From DASYKT01 sp035995185 (lineage in GTDB: Bacteria > Acidobacteriota > Blastocatellia > Pyrinomonadales > Pyrinomonadaceae), in the NCBI GenBank assembly GCA_035995185.1, contig DASYKT010000014.1, positions 1-64,000 of the forward strand: a stretch of 64,000 nucleotides of DNA, read 5' to 3'. Below the pieces are notes generated by a model. That model was not told where the DNA came from. It saw only the letters and a program-made list of their open reading frames with translations, and ran no database searches. Within the stretch, counting starts at the first letter, position 1. Every line of letters starts with the position of its first letter. The translations under genes were made by a program, and so were the position numbers. This document shows, piece after piece, positions 24,841-33,294 of this stretch.

Positions 24841-26687
24841 GTGATCCGATCATTTTGGGCATCTCGGCTTTTTATCACGACTCGGCGGCGGCGATCGTGC
24901 GCGGCGGCGAGATCATCGCGGCGGCACAGGAAGAGCGTTTTTCGCGCAAAAAACACGACCCGCGTTTTCCCCGTCACGCCATCAACTACTGCCTGGGCGA
25001 AGCCTTTATCGAAGCCGATGAACTGGACGCCGTCGTCTTTTACGATCACCCGCTGCTGACGCTCGACCGCGTACTGAAATCAATTTTATCCGCGACACCG
25101 CGCACCGAAGATCAATGGATAAAAGCCAGCCGCTCTATTCTCGGCACAAAACTCTTCGTCGAAAAATATATCAAGGATATGCTAAAGGCGGATGTGAAGG
25201 TTTATTTCACCGAGCATCATGCTTCGCACGCGGCCTCGGCGTTTTATCCTTCCCCATTCGAAGAAGCGGCGATACTGACCTTTGACGGCGTGGGCGAATG
25301 GGCGACCACTACGCTCGGCACGGGCTCCCGCGAGATGATGAAACTCTTAAAAGAGATCGACTACCCGCACTCTTTGGGTTTGCTCTATAGCGCGTTCACG
25401 TATTTCACGGGATTTAAAGTTAACTCCGGCGAGTATAAATTGATGGGACTCGCACCCTACGGCAAGCCGGTCTACGCCGACGCTATTCGCGAACAGCTGA
25501 TCGATATCAAGGACGACGGTTCGTTCCGATTGAACATGGAATATTTCGGTTATCTCGACAGCGACCGGATGACGAACGAAAAATTTGCGCGAGTTTTTGA
25601 CGGTGAAGCGCGCGCGCCGGAATCCGCGATCACGCGGCGCGAGATGAATCTGGCCGCTTCGGTGCAGGCCGTGACCGAAGAGATCGTGCTTAAAACCGCG
25701 CGTCATTTGCGCGAACTCACCGGCAAGAAAAATATCGTCATGGCCGGCGGCGTGGCGCTCAACTGTGTGGCCAACGGTTTATTACAGCGCGAGAAAATTT
25801 TCGACCGCGTGTGGATCCAACCCGCCGCCGGTGACGCGGGCGGCGCGCTGGGCGGCGCGCTGCTGATGGCATACCAAAAATTCGGCGTAAAGCGCGCGAT
25901 GAATCCAACGGGGCGCGACACGCAGCGCGGTTCTTATCTCGGCCCGAAATTTTCGTCAAACGAAGTGCGCGCGTTTCTCGACCGCAAAAGTTTTCCTTAT
26001 CACCAGATCACCGGTGAGGCCGAGCGGGCCAAACAGATCGCCGTGGCGCTCAGCGAAGGCAAAGTCGTCGGCTATCTGAATGGGCGGATGGAATTTGGGC
26101 CGCGCGCGCTGGGCGGGCGCTCTATTTTGGGCGATCCGCGCCGCGCGGAAACGCAAGCGACGATGAATCTGAAAATAAAATACCGTGAATCTTTTCGCCC
26201 GTTCGCCCCGTCGGTGTTGGTGGAAAAAGCATCGGAGTATTTTGAGCTCGACACCGAAAGCCCGTATATGCTGCTGGTCGCGCCGGTGAAAAAAGAACGG
26301 CAGATCCCGATGGACACGGCGATGTTTGACACGGACGCCGCCGGGGATGTCGATCTGCTCGCGATCGTCAATAAACCGCGCAGCGACATTCCGGCCGTAA
26401 CGCACGTCAACTACAGCGCGCGCGTGCAAACCGTGCACCCGGACGACAACCCGGCCTTTTACGCTGTAATTAAAGAATTCGAAAAACTGACGGGCTGCGC
26501 GGTCGTCGTCAACACATCATTTAATGTGCGCGGCGAGCCCATAGTCTGCACACCGCAGGACGCTTACCGCTGCTTTATGTGGACGGAGATGGACCTGCTG
26601 GTGCTGGAAGATTGCCTGCTCTGGAAAACTGAGCAGCCCGTGGCCGAGAAGGATGATTCCTGGAAACAGGAGTATGAGCTGGATTGA
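24837..26687 (+). CDS. Carbamoyltransferase, NodU/CmcH type
   Basis: 616 residues. The N-terminal ASKHA-like domain starts ILGISAFYHDSAAAIVRGGE and EERFSRKKHDPRFP. A His-rich metal site FTEHHASHAASAFYPS (~125-140) and LTFDGVGEW follow, with the nucleotide-binding VMAGGVALNCVANG (~300) as in the TsaD/HypF family. The C-terminal carbamoyltransferase domain carries GRMEFGPRALGGRSILGDPR and VVNTSFNVRGEPIV. Such enzymes move the carbamoyl group of carbamoyl phosphate to a sugar or antibiotic hydroxyl through carbamoyl-adenylate. With the coupled SGNH hydrolase and nearby NodB deacetylase, the most likely substrate is a surface glycan. GGAG lies 8-11 bases upstream of ATG 24837. Family is certain; the acceptor is unknown. 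Confidence 0.93.
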   Translation: MSDPIILGISAFYHDSAAAIVRGGEIIAAAQEERFSRKKHDPRFPRHAINYCLGEAFIEADELDAVVFYDHPLLTLDRVLKSILSATPRTEDQWIKASRSILGTKLFVEKYIKDMLKADVKVYFTEHHASHAASAFYPSPFEEAAILTFDGVGEWATTTLGTGSREMMKLLKEIDYPHSLGLLYSAFTYFTGFKVNSGEYKLMGLAPYGKPVYADAIREQLIDIKDDGSFRLNMEYFGYLDSDRMTNEKFARVFDGEARAPESAITRREMNLAASVQAVTEEIVLKTARHLRELTGKKNIVMAGGVALNCVANGLLQREKIFDRVWIQPAAGDAGGALGGALLMAYQKFGVKRAMNPTGRDTQRGSYLGPKFSSNEVRAFLDRKSFPYHQITGEAERAKQIAVALSEGKVVGYLNGRMEFGPRALGGRSILGDPRRAETQATMNLKIKYRESFRPFAPSVLVEKASEYFELDTESPYMLLVAPVKKERQIPMDTAMFDTDAAGDVDLLAIVNKPRSDIPAVTHVNYSARVQTVHPDDNPAFYAVIKEFEKLTGCAVVVNTSFNVRGEPIVCTPQDAYRCFMWTEMDLLVLEDCLLWKTEQPVAEKDDSWKQEYELD

Positions 26688-26703
26688 ACCGGAACGCCGC
26701 AAA

Positions 26704-26812
26704 ATGGAGCGCCGAATTTATTCGGCAAGCGCGGTTACGCGCTAACGTTGCGGTAATTAAGCGACATTTTGAACGCTACGCGTTCATGCCGAATGAATTC
26801 GGCGCTCCGTAG
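26704..26812. repeat. Inverted repeat, 'GGAGCGCCGAATTTATTCGGC' family
   Basis: The left arm GGAGCGCCGAATTTATTCGG (from 26706) is answered by CCGAATGAATTCGGCGCTCC (to 26810). Inner small hairpins (GCGGTTACGCGC, GAACGCTACGCGTTC) lie between. A shortened copy is at 37540-37578. Only six bases separate it from the methyltransferase ATG. Confidence 0.85.
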
Positions 26813-26818
26813 AATTTT

Positions 26819-28084
26819 ATGCGCTACTATCGCCCCAGCGAAGATTGGATCACAAACCTGGAAGGCCCGCACCGCGAGCCTTTTGCGGCGACGCTGCGCG
26901 GGCTCGGGCTGGAACGCCTGCAAAAATATCCGCCCCCGAAATTAGGCGGGCTTCCGCTCGGTAATGAAACACGAATCTTGAAACGCTATCTGAAAGGTGA
27001 AAGCTCGCAGCTTGACGCGTCCGCTCTGTCGTCATTTTATCTCAGGTCGGCGAGCGCGCGCGACAAACTTCTCTACAGCGCCTTTCGCCGCAACGATCAT
27101 TTATCGCGAGAGCAATGGGCGGACATCATCGGCGCTGAAAGGGTCGATAAATGGCTCAGGCACAAATTCCTGCGCGAGACGCTCTCTTCTGAAGGTGAAG
27201 GTAAGTTTGTCTGCAAATTCAGCATCGTCGTGCTCGATGGTTTGCTGATGCTGGTAGACCCGCTTAACGATCACGGCAACCAGCATGAAACGGTCATGTT
27301 GCCGGAAGATTTTCTGCCTGCTGAAAACGATAACGACGTGGCCCCGTTCAATCACACCTACATCGGGCTCGATTCCCTGCGGCAGATTGAGATCATGGCG
27401 GAAAGCGACTTGCCGGTAAGCGGCGGGAATCTTGGCAGCTATCTTGACTGTGGCGTGGGGGCCGGCGCCATCCTGCTGTCGATCACAAAAAAGGCGCGCG
27501 GATTTAACGCGAGCATAGGCGTCGATATCAACCCGCGGGCGGCCATGCTGGCGCAGTTTAACGCCGAACTTAACAATCTGACCAACGTTCGCGTTTATGG
27601 GGACGATGCGTTAAAGCTTGGCGGCCGGTATGGAAAATTCGACCTGGTGAGCTGGAATCTGCCTTTTTTATTTTTCCCGGAAGAATATGCCGACAGCGCG
27701 GTCGATGCCTTCGGCGGCGAAATGGGCATCGGCCTCTGTCTCGACTTTATCGAAACCGTGCCCGGACTGCTGACGGAAAACGGCGTGACCTGTATCGCGG
27801 CCCTTTCGCCGATATTAAATTCGGGTGAAAATGTGCTCGAGACAAAATTAAAGGAAAGGCTCGGACGCCTTAGGTTGGATTGCACCGTTCGTGTCGCGCA
27901 GGTGTCGCTGGCGCACAACCGGGAAATGTGGCATTTTCATCAGAGCCATAACATCCGTAAATTTGAAAGCGTGTATCTTTTCCTGCGGCCCGGCGGCGGA
28001 AAATTAAAACGCATCGAAGCGGGCGTCACGCGAAGGGCTTTAGATGTAATAAGAGAAAAAATGTACCGGAGAAAATTCAGTTAG
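26819..28084 (+). CDS. Class I SAM-dependent methyltransferase
   Basis: 421 residues. The N-terminal ~190 residues are a helical region of unknown type (PSEDWITNLEGPHREPF, SREQWADIIGAERVDKWL). They precede a Rossmann methyltransferase domain: motif I YLDCGVGAGAILLS at ~208-221, motif II GVDINPRAAMLAQFNAELN, VRVYGDDALKL, and a catalytic-loop-like SWNLPFLFF at ~278-286 in the position of the NPPY motif of HemK/PrmC-type N-methyltransferases. The substrate is not evident; the WNLPF variant does not settle protein versus small-molecule targets. A dispersed hairpin ends six bases before the ATG, so no SD is visible. It sits in the glycan-like cluster, downstream of the carbamoyltransferase. Confidence 0.8.
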   Translation: MRYYRPSEDWITNLEGPHREPFAATLRGLGLERLQKYPPPKLGGLPLGNETRILKRYLKGESSQLDASALSSFYLRSASARDKLLYSAFRRNDHLSREQWADIIGAERVDKWLRHKFLRETLSSEGEGKFVCKFSIVVLDGLLMLVDPLNDHGNQHETVMLPEDFLPAENDNDVAPFNHTYIGLDSLRQIEIMAESDLPVSGGNLGSYLDCGVGAGAILLSITKKARGFNASIGVDINPRAAMLAQFNAELNNLTNVRVYGDDALKLGGRYGKFDLVSWNLPFLFFPEEYADSAVDAFGGEMGIGLCLDFIETVPGLLTENGVTCIAALSPILNSGENVLETKLKERLGRLRLDCTVRVAQVSLAHNREMWHFHQSHNIRKFESVYLFLRPGGGKLKRIEAGVTRRALDVIREKMYRRKFS

Positions 28085-28266
28085 TGAATAACGGTTAGTG
28101 ATCAGTGATTAGTTATTTTGCATGTTCGTGTTGTTTCGTGTGTTTTAGTGGTTCCAGTTCTTATGTTCTAAAAAACCTGTAACCACGAAATCACATGAAA
28201 CAACACGAAAAAAACAGAGCTAATCATTTACTACCAGTTACCAATTACTAATTACTAATTACCAAC
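28083..28266. repeat. Nested inverted repeats (TTAGTGATCAGTGATTAG outer, CGTGTTGTTTCGTG inner)
   Basis: The outer left arm 28085-28113 (AACGGTTAGTGATCAGTGAT..) pairs with the tandem CAATTACTAATTACTAATTA arm ending 28266. The inner left arm 28126-28156 (GTTCGTGTTGTTTCGTGTG) pairs with CACATGAAACAACACGAAAA (28192-28212). It fills the gap between the methyltransferase and the next gene. Confidence 0.8.
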
Positions 28267-28271
28267 TGTCT

Positions 28272-28613
28272 ATGTTGACCATCGAACAAAAAGAAAAGAT
28301 CCTGCGCGCGTTTTATCGCGAGCATCTGCTGCCGTTAGCGGAAGCGGCCAGGCAGCGCGGCACCCTATTCTTCCCGCTAGGCAAAGATGAAGGCACTTCA
28401 AGCGCCGCAAGTTATTATATCGACCGCCGGGACGATGGCAATTATGTTCATGAAATAGACTCCGCGAATTTAGCAAAAGAATTGGAAGCGCTCTGGCGGG
28501 ACTTTCCTGAGCTTGCCGCGTTGGCCGGGCCCGTCGTGGAGCTGGCCGAAACCATCAAGGAAGATGAAGAATCGACGGAAGAAATTTCCCCGTTCATTTA
28601 CGCGATGTTTTAA
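28272..28613 (+). CDS. Small hypothetical protein
   Basis: 113 residues, acidic, without signal peptide or membrane segment. It opens with helices (TIEQKEKILRAFYREHLLPL), has a short strand-turn region LFFPLGKDEGTSSAASYYID, and ends in an acidic helix and SPFIYAMF. I do not recognise the family. Codon usage is like its neighbours, and it keeps the direction of the surrounding genes, so it is probably real. It could be a small accessory of the deacetylase/methyltransferase group. The repeat directly upstream leaves no obvious SD. Confidence 0.6.
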   Translation: MLTIEQKEKILRAFYREHLLPLAEAARQRGTLFFPLGKDEGTSSAASYYIDRRDDGNYVHEIDSANLAKELEALWRDFPELAALAGPVVELAETIKEDEESTEEISPFIYAMF

Positions 28614-28628
28614 CTTGGGAATTTATTG

Positions 28629-28711
28629 TACACGGATCTGACGGATAGACCGGATTAGCACGGATTTTCAGATCCGTTTAACTCCGTCTTATCCGTGCGA
28701 TCCGTGTACCA
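28629..28711. repeat. Hairpin with ACGGATCTGACGGATAG / TATCCGTGCGATCCGTG word arms
   Basis: The left arm TACACGGATCTGACGGATAG.. is followed by the answering arm AGATCCGTTTAACTCCGTCTTATCCGTGCG..GTGTA. Both arms are iterations of ACGGAT/ATCCGT. Confidence 0.8.
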
Positions 28712-28722
28712 TTATTTTTTTG

Positions 28723-29553
28723 ATGAATATCGCCAAACTAAAACTGGCTATAGCAAAAGCGTTTGATGTCGCCGGCATCAACGCGCTCGGGCATTTTATC
28801 CAGCGAAAAACCCTCTCGCCTTTTATCCGCGCGGTAAATTATCACGAAATAAATCGGCCCTGGGTGGAAAGTTTTGAAAAGCACGTCGAGTTTTACTCCA
28901 CGCGTTTTGTAAATGTTACTTACGAAGATCTCACCGGATTTCTCGACACGGGCAAATGGCCGCATGACAAACCGGGCCTGATCATCACGTTTGACGACGG
29001 CTCGACCACGCATCTCGAGACGGCGGCGCCGATCCTGGAAAAATACGGTTTTACCGGCTGGTTTTTTGTGCCTTCCGGCTGGGTGATCGAAAAGCACGGC
29101 GTAAAAGGCGAAAAACCGTGGTTCGTAAAAGAGATCGAAGTATTGACGCACGAGCAATTGAAACGGCTCGATGAAAAGCATATCATCGGCTGCCACACCG
29201 ATACGCATTGCCGTTTAAGCGCCGATGTGCCGGCGGAAAAAATGCGTGATGAAATTCTCGGCGCGCAAAAAGAGATGGAAGAGTTGCTGGGCCACCCGGT
29301 GCGCCTGTTTAGCTGGACCGGCGGTGAAGAATCGGCCTATTCAAAGACTGCCGCCGATCTGGTCAAAGAGGGTTTCGATCTGAGTTTTATGACCAATTCC
29401 GAGGTCATTCGCCCCGGCATTAACCCTTTGCAGATCCAGCGCACCAATGTCGAAGCCGAGCATCCCCTTTCGCTGGTGCGGTTCCAGCTTTCGGGAATAA
29501 TGGATATCGCCTATGCGGGCAAGCGGAAGCGGGTGAATAAGCTTACTAAGTGA
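28723..29553 (+). CDS. Polysaccharide deacetylase family protein (NodB homology domain)
   Basis: 276 residues from ATG 28723. CE4/NodB domain: AVNYHEINRP near the start (TYH-type strand), motif 1 TFDDG at 89-93 with the catalytic/metal Asp pair, AAPILEKYGFTGWFFVPSGW, and motif 2 CHTDTH at ~157-162 (H-x3-H metal ligands). A late FSWTGGEESAYSKTAADLVK corresponds to the family's motif 3-4 region. There is no signal peptide, so it may act on a cytoplasmic or membrane-linked sugar intermediate. It likely removes N-acetyl or other acyl groups from the same glycan that the upstream carbamoyltransferase and SGNH hydrolase modify. The intervening repeats mean operon membership is not certain. Confidence 0.87.
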   Translation: MNIAKLKLAIAKAFDVAGINALGHFIQRKTLSPFIRAVNYHEINRPWVESFEKHVEFYSTRFVNVTYEDLTGFLDTGKWPHDKPGLIITFDDGSTTHLETAAPILEKYGFTGWFFVPSGWVIEKHGVKGEKPWFVKEIEVLTHEQLKRLDEKHIIGCHTDTHCRLSADVPAEKMRDEILGAQKEMEELLGHPVRLFSWTGGEESAYSKTAADLVKEGFDLSFMTNSEVIRPGINPLQIQRTNVEAEHPLSLVRFQLSGIMDIAYAGKRKRVNKLTK

Positions 29554-29554
29554 C

Positions 29555-29636
29555 GAGTGAATAGTGACGAGTGACAAGAAAATCTCGATCCTGTCTTGTT
29601 ACTTGTCTCTTGTCACCTGTCACTTGTCACTTCTCC
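29555..29636. repeat. Hairpin with GAGTGAATAGTGACGAGTGAC / GTCACCTGTCACTTGTCAC word arms
   Basis: The left arm has iterated AGTGACGAGTGAATAGTGACGA and the right arm TTGTCTCTTGTCACCTGTCA, separated by about 20 bases. It follows the deacetylase stop and may act as a terminator-like structure. Confidence 0.75.
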
Positions 29637-29691
29637 AGAGCATTTTGTTGAAACTCTCAGCGAAACTTGCTCGTATCTACTTTTTAACGCA

Positions 29692-29720
29692 TTTACTGGG
29701 TCTCTTGCGTCTGTTAAAAT
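29692..29720 (+). promoter_or_regulatory. Sigma70-like promoter, TTTACT-N17-TAAAAT
   Basis: -35-like TTTACT at 29692-29697, 17-base spacer, -10-like TAAAAT at 29715-29720. The adaptor gene starts 42 bases downstream. Good spacing, moderate match; likely the start of the MacAB-like operon. Confidence 0.5.
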
Positions 29721-29762
29721 AAGTAATATAAATAATTACCCTGAAAACCGAGGAAAATAGAA

Positions 29763-31319
29763 ATGGCTCTCAGCCGAAAGAAAAAAATCATTATTATAGT
29801 GTCCGTCGCTTTGTTGCTTGCCCTGATCATTATTGGCGCGGTATTTGCCAGCCGGACCGATACGCCGGAAGTGACCACGGTCAAGCTCGAAACCAAGCCT
29901 GAACTGCGTTCGACCGTCACCGCCTCAGGCGAAGTGCGCCCGATCCAGTTCATGAACCTGACCAGTGAGGTCCAGGGCCGGATCGAAGAGATCTATGTCA
30001 AAGAGGGCGATAAAGTGGCCGTCGGACAGCCGCTGGTAAAACTCGACCCGAACCAGCTCGAATCCAGCACCGATGCTCAACTCGCTTCTTTCCAGGCCCA
30101 GCAGCAGGAAGTAGCCGTTTCGCAATCGCAGGTGACCGGCGCGCAGAACCAGCTGACGCAGGCGCAGCAGCAGTTGAATGTTTCGCAGGTAGCGATCGAT
30201 ACTGCGCGCCAAAACGTGGTGACATCGCAAACTGATATTAGTAAAGCGCAGATTGCTCTAAATATCGCCAACCGTGAATTGAAACGCAGCGAGGAACTGG
30301 TGGAGGCCAAAGTTATCTCGCGGCTTGAATACGATAAGGCCGAGGATGATGTGAAAAATGCCCAAGTCGGGTTAGAGAACGCGCAGGAACGTCTCAAAGC
30401 GCAAAAACTCGCCGTCGAAGACGCTCAGAAACGCTATAAGGTGCAGCAGGCTGCCGTTGCCGATGCCAAGCGCGCGGTCGATACCGCCAATCTTAATGTG
30501 AAAAGCAGCCAGTCGCGCGCCGATCAGTCGGCCGCTGTTTTACGCGGACAAAAAGACCAGCGTGATAAAACCTTGCAGGTTGCCCCGATCAACGGCGTGA
30601 TCGCGGAGATCCCCTCCAAGGTAGGAACCTTTGCGGTGGCCAATCTTTCGTCCACGGCGCTGATGACCATCGCCGACATGTCCACCATCAACATCGAGGT
30701 CAAGGTTGACGAAACCGAGATCGATAAAGTGTCGGTCGGCCAGAAAGCAAAGATCAAGGTCGATGCTTTCGGCGATAAAGAGATCGAAGGCGAGGTCACG
30801 CAGAAAACCCCTTTGGCACTGGGTAAATCGCAGACGACCGGCGGCCTTTCGACCAACATCAACGTGCAGGAAGCAAAAGAATTCCGCGTCGTCATCCGGT
30901 TGAACAACCTGGCGCCTGAGGTGCAGGACGGGCTTCGTCCCGGTATGAGCGCCACCGCAACCATCACCACGGACGTCAAGAACAGTGTTATCGCCGTGCC
31001 GCTCCAGGCCGTGATCGACAAGCAGCCGGATGGCGACAAGAACGGCGGCCCGACACCGACGCCCGAAGGCACGCAGAAACCCGAAGGCGTGGGCGAAAAA
31101 CCGAAAACCATTAAGGGCGTATATATCCTTGACGGGAACAAGGTCAAATTTGTCGAGATCACCACCGGTATCACCGGCGAATCGGACATCGAAGTGACCA
31201 GCGGTTTACAGGCGGAACAGGAAGTTATAACCGGTCCGACCCGCGTGCTGAAAAATCTGAAGGATGGCGATCAGGTAAAACGCCAGACCAAGAAAGAAGG
31301 CGGAAACTCGGCCTCCTAA
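29763..31319 (+). CDS. HlyD/MacA-family periplasmic adaptor (membrane fusion protein)
   Basis: 518 residues. One N-terminal membrane anchor (~8-30, IIIIVSVALLLALIIIGAVF). A biotinyl-lipoyl half-motif follows (VQGRIEEIYVKEGDKVAVGQ PLVKLD). A very long coiled-coil hairpin (~95-265) is rich in Gln/Ala heptads (QQEVAVSQSQVTGAQNQL). The second lipoyl half is APINGVIAEIPSKVG and the beta-barrel is IEVKVDETEIDKVSVGQKAK. A Pro/Gly-rich linker at ~425-450 and a membrane-proximal domain follow. Such adaptors bridge an inner-membrane MacB-type ABC exporter to an outer-membrane channel. The ATPase and four permeases follow on the same strand, but no TolC-like protein is in the window. Start chosen at the ATG preceding the anchor. 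Confidence 0.92.
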   Translation: MALSRKKKIIIIVSVALLLALIIIGAVFASRTDTPEVTTVKLETKPELRSTVTASGEVRPIQFMNLTSEVQGRIEEIYVKEGDKVAVGQPLVKLDPNQLESSTDAQLASFQAQQQEVAVSQSQVTGAQNQLTQAQQQLNVSQVAIDTARQNVVTSQTDISKAQIALNIANRELKRSEELVEAKVISRLEYDKAEDDVKNAQVGLENAQERLKAQKLAVEDAQKRYKVQQAAVADAKRAVDTANLNVKSSQSRADQSAAVLRGQKDQRDKTLQVAPINGVIAEIPSKVGTFAVANLSSTALMTIADMSTINIEVKVDETEIDKVSVGQKAKIKVDAFGDKEIEGEVTQKTPLALGKSQTTGGLSTNINVQEAKEFRVVIRLNNLAPEVQDGLRPGMSATATITTDVKNSVIAVPLQAVIDKQPDGDKNGGPTPTPEGTQKPEGVGEKPKTIKGVYILDGNKVKFVEITTGITGESDIEVTSGLQAEQEVITGPTRVLKNLKDGDQVKRQTKKEGGNSAS

Positions 31320-31338
31320 AAGGCCCTTAAGTTAAAAA

Positions 31339-31472
31339 AAAGTAGCCGGTAGTCAGTAGTCAGACGGAATTTAGGCTACCCTCTTCTGACATTTTCATCA
31401 GCTTGCGAACATATCAGATGAAGCCGTTAGATAATCTGAAAACCGCTGACTACTGACTACCGGCTATTTTTA
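31339..31472. repeat. Inverted repeat with TAGCCGGTAGTCAGTAGTCAG / CTGACTACTGACTACCGGCTA arms
   Basis: 21-base perfect arms at 31341-31361 and 31445-31465 around an 80-base centre that itself has ATCAGATG / CATCAG short words. It lies between the adaptor and ATPase genes inside a presumed operon. Confidence 0.85.
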
Positions 31473-31483
31473 TAGATGCAAAT

Positions 31484-32245
31484 ATGAACGATAAAGTTTC
31501 ATCCGGCAAAAACGGAAATATCGCCGCCCCTGATGCCCTGATCTCGATGATCGACATCTGGAAGACATACCAGATGGGCACCGAGCAGCTGCACGCGTTA
31601 AAGGGTGTTTCCTTTAACGTTAAAAAGGGCGAGTACCTGGCCATTATCGGCCCCTCCGGTTCGGGCAAATCCACCTTGATGAACCTGATCGGCTGTCTCG
31701 ACAGCCCGACCCAGGGAAATTATTGGATCAACGGCCAACTCGTTTCCGCGATGAGCGACGACGAACTCGCGCGTATTCGCAATAAAGAGATCGGCTTCGT
31801 TTTCCAGACCTTTAACCTGCTGGCACGCGCCACTGCCCTGCACAACGTCGAGCTTCCGCTGATCTATGCCGGGATGCGCGCCGCTGAGCGGCATGACAAG
31901 GCACAGGCCGCGCTCGCTTCGGTCGAGCTGGGCGACCGCGTGCTGCATCGTCCTAACGAACTTTCCGGCGGACAGCGCCAGCGTGTGGCAATCGCGCGGG
32001 CCTTAGTAAACCACCCGTCGATCCTGCTGGCTGACGAACCCACGGGCGCACTCGACACCGCGACCAGCTATGAGATCATGAACCTCTTTGAGCACCTGCA
32101 CTCTGAGGGCAACACTATCATCGTCGTCACACACGAACCCGACATCGCCGCCCGCGCCCACCGCGTGATCACCATCCGCGACGGCGTGATCGAAAAAGAT
32201 GAGATCAACGAGCATGTCCAAAAAGATGACGGGCGCGAACGCTAG
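31484..32245 (+). CDS. MacB/LolD-type ABC transporter ATP-binding protein
   Basis: 253 residues. Walker A GPSGSGKST at 56-64, Q-loop FVFQTFNLLARATAL, signature LSGGQRQRVAIARAL at ~158-172, Walker B ILLADEPTGALD and H-loop VVTHEPD. The Tyr before the nucleotide pocket (IWKTYQMG) and the LLARATALHNVELPL wording place it in the MacB/LolD/FtsE group of mechanotransmission ABC ATPases. It is a stand-alone ATPase: the permease domain is separate here, unlike E. coli MacB. As the only ATPase before four permeases, it is expected to pair with several of them. Confidence 0.93.
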   Translation: MNDKVSSGKNGNIAAPDALISMIDIWKTYQMGTEQLHALKGVSFNVKKGEYLAIIGPSGSGKSTLMNLIGCLDSPTQGNYWINGQLVSAMSDDELARIRNKEIGFVFQTFNLLARATALHNVELPLIYAGMRAAERHDKAQAALASVELGDRVLHRPNELSGGQRQRVAIARALVNHPSILLADEPTGALDTATSYEIMNLFEHLHSEGNTIIVVTHEPDIAARAHRVITIRDGVIEKDEINEHVQKDDGRER

Positions 32246-32278
32246 TAACATCGGGAAAACCAGGCAAGTTATTTAACC

Positions 32279-32560
32279 TCAAGGTCCGGAAGGGTTGCTT
32301 GCGCCCGCTGCTTTGAGGTTTTCTTTCGACAGCAAGTTACCATTTGACGGCTTTGCCCATAAGGTCGGTTTTTCTTATTAAGAGGCAAAATCGTGTATTT
32401 ATTATTAGCCACTAATGTCACAAATAACACGAATTAAAGATTATTATTCGTGTTATTTGTGACATTAGTGGCAGATCCGCGACTTTGCAGGCAAAGCGAT
32501 TTCAACCTTCAGAAGTAAAGAGCGGGCGCGGGGCGTCCCTTTTCGAACCTGAGAGGTAAA
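32279..32560. repeat. Nested inverted repeats between ATPase and 7-TM gene
   Basis: The outer left part GGAAGGGTTGCTTGCGCCCGC (32288-32308) pairs loosely with GAGCGGGCGCGGGGCGTCCC (32519-32540). Inside is a perfect 26-base hairpin, GCCACTAATGTCACAAATAA (from 32408) answered by TTATTTGTGACATTAGTGGC (to 32472). The outer word belongs to the family at 12922 and 44621. No gene is visible in this 335-base gap. Confidence 0.8.
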
Positions 32561-32580
32561 TTATAATTTGGGTATTTTAA

Positions 32581-33294
32581 ATGATGACCCAACTACCAGC
32601 CGTCTATATAACCTTTATTTTCATCCTCACCGTCCTGGCTACGGTAGGTTTCTTCCTTTACGCGCTTTGGACGGCGCACCGCAAGCGTTCTTATATATAT
32701 CTTTCGGCATTGCTGCTCGGCGGCTGGATGTATTTTCAGGGTTACCTGGCCGATACGGGCTTTTACGCCACCGTTGACGGTAAGCCGCGTTTTCTATTGG
32801 CTATCGGGCCGGTGCTGCTGCTGATAATTCTCGCTTTCGCTTTTCGAAGATCGCGTAATGTGCTCGCCACTATTTCCCTTCCGGTCCTGACGCTGCTAAG
32901 CGTCGTGCGGATCCCGGTCGAATTTGTCATCGACTGGTGGTATCACGCGGGGCTCGTTCCGCAGCTGATGACCTTTGAAGGGCGAAATTTCGACATCATT
33001 TCGGGCGTTACCGCGCCGATAGTTTTCTTTCTTGCCTTTCGCACCAACAAGGGCCGCACTAATCGGATGCTCTTGATCGTTTGGAATATTGTCTGCCTGC
33101 TTCTACTCATAAATATCGTCGCTAACGCTATTCTTTCAGTCCCCGGGCCGGCCCAGATGCAGGCCTTTGACCAACCTGCCGTGGCCGTTCTTCATTACCC
33201 GTTTATCTGGCTGCCTTCGGTGATCGTGCCGGCGGTGCTGTTTTCGCATTTGGTAAGCCTTTACCAGTTGCTGTTTAATAAAAGGGAATGGTAA
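32581..33294 (+). CDS. Multi-pass membrane protein of unknown function
   Basis: 237 residues with about seven predicted membrane helices (near 8-30, 38-57, 70-88, 94-112, 137-153, 163-184, 205-229) and short polar loops. It has no recognised catalytic motif. Conserved-looking features include FEGRNFDIISGVTAP and an RNTNR-like basic loop (RTNKGRTNRML). The last eight bases overlap the first permease gene, so the two are probably translationally coupled and the protein may be part of the exporter complex. This is not a standard MacAB component. ATG 32581 or 32584 are equally possible starts. Confidence 0.75.
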   Translation: MMTQLPAVYITFIFILTVLATVGFFLYALWTAHRKRSYIYLSALLLGGWMYFQGYLADTGFYATVDGKPRFLLAIGPVLLLIILAFAFRRSRNVLATISLPVLTLLSVVRIPVEFVIDWWYHAGLVPQLMTFEGRNFDIISGVTAPIVFFLAFRTNKGRTNRMLLIVWNIVCLLLLINIVANAILSVPGPAQMQAFDQPAVAVLHYPFIWLPSVIVPAVLFSHLVSLYQLLFNKREW

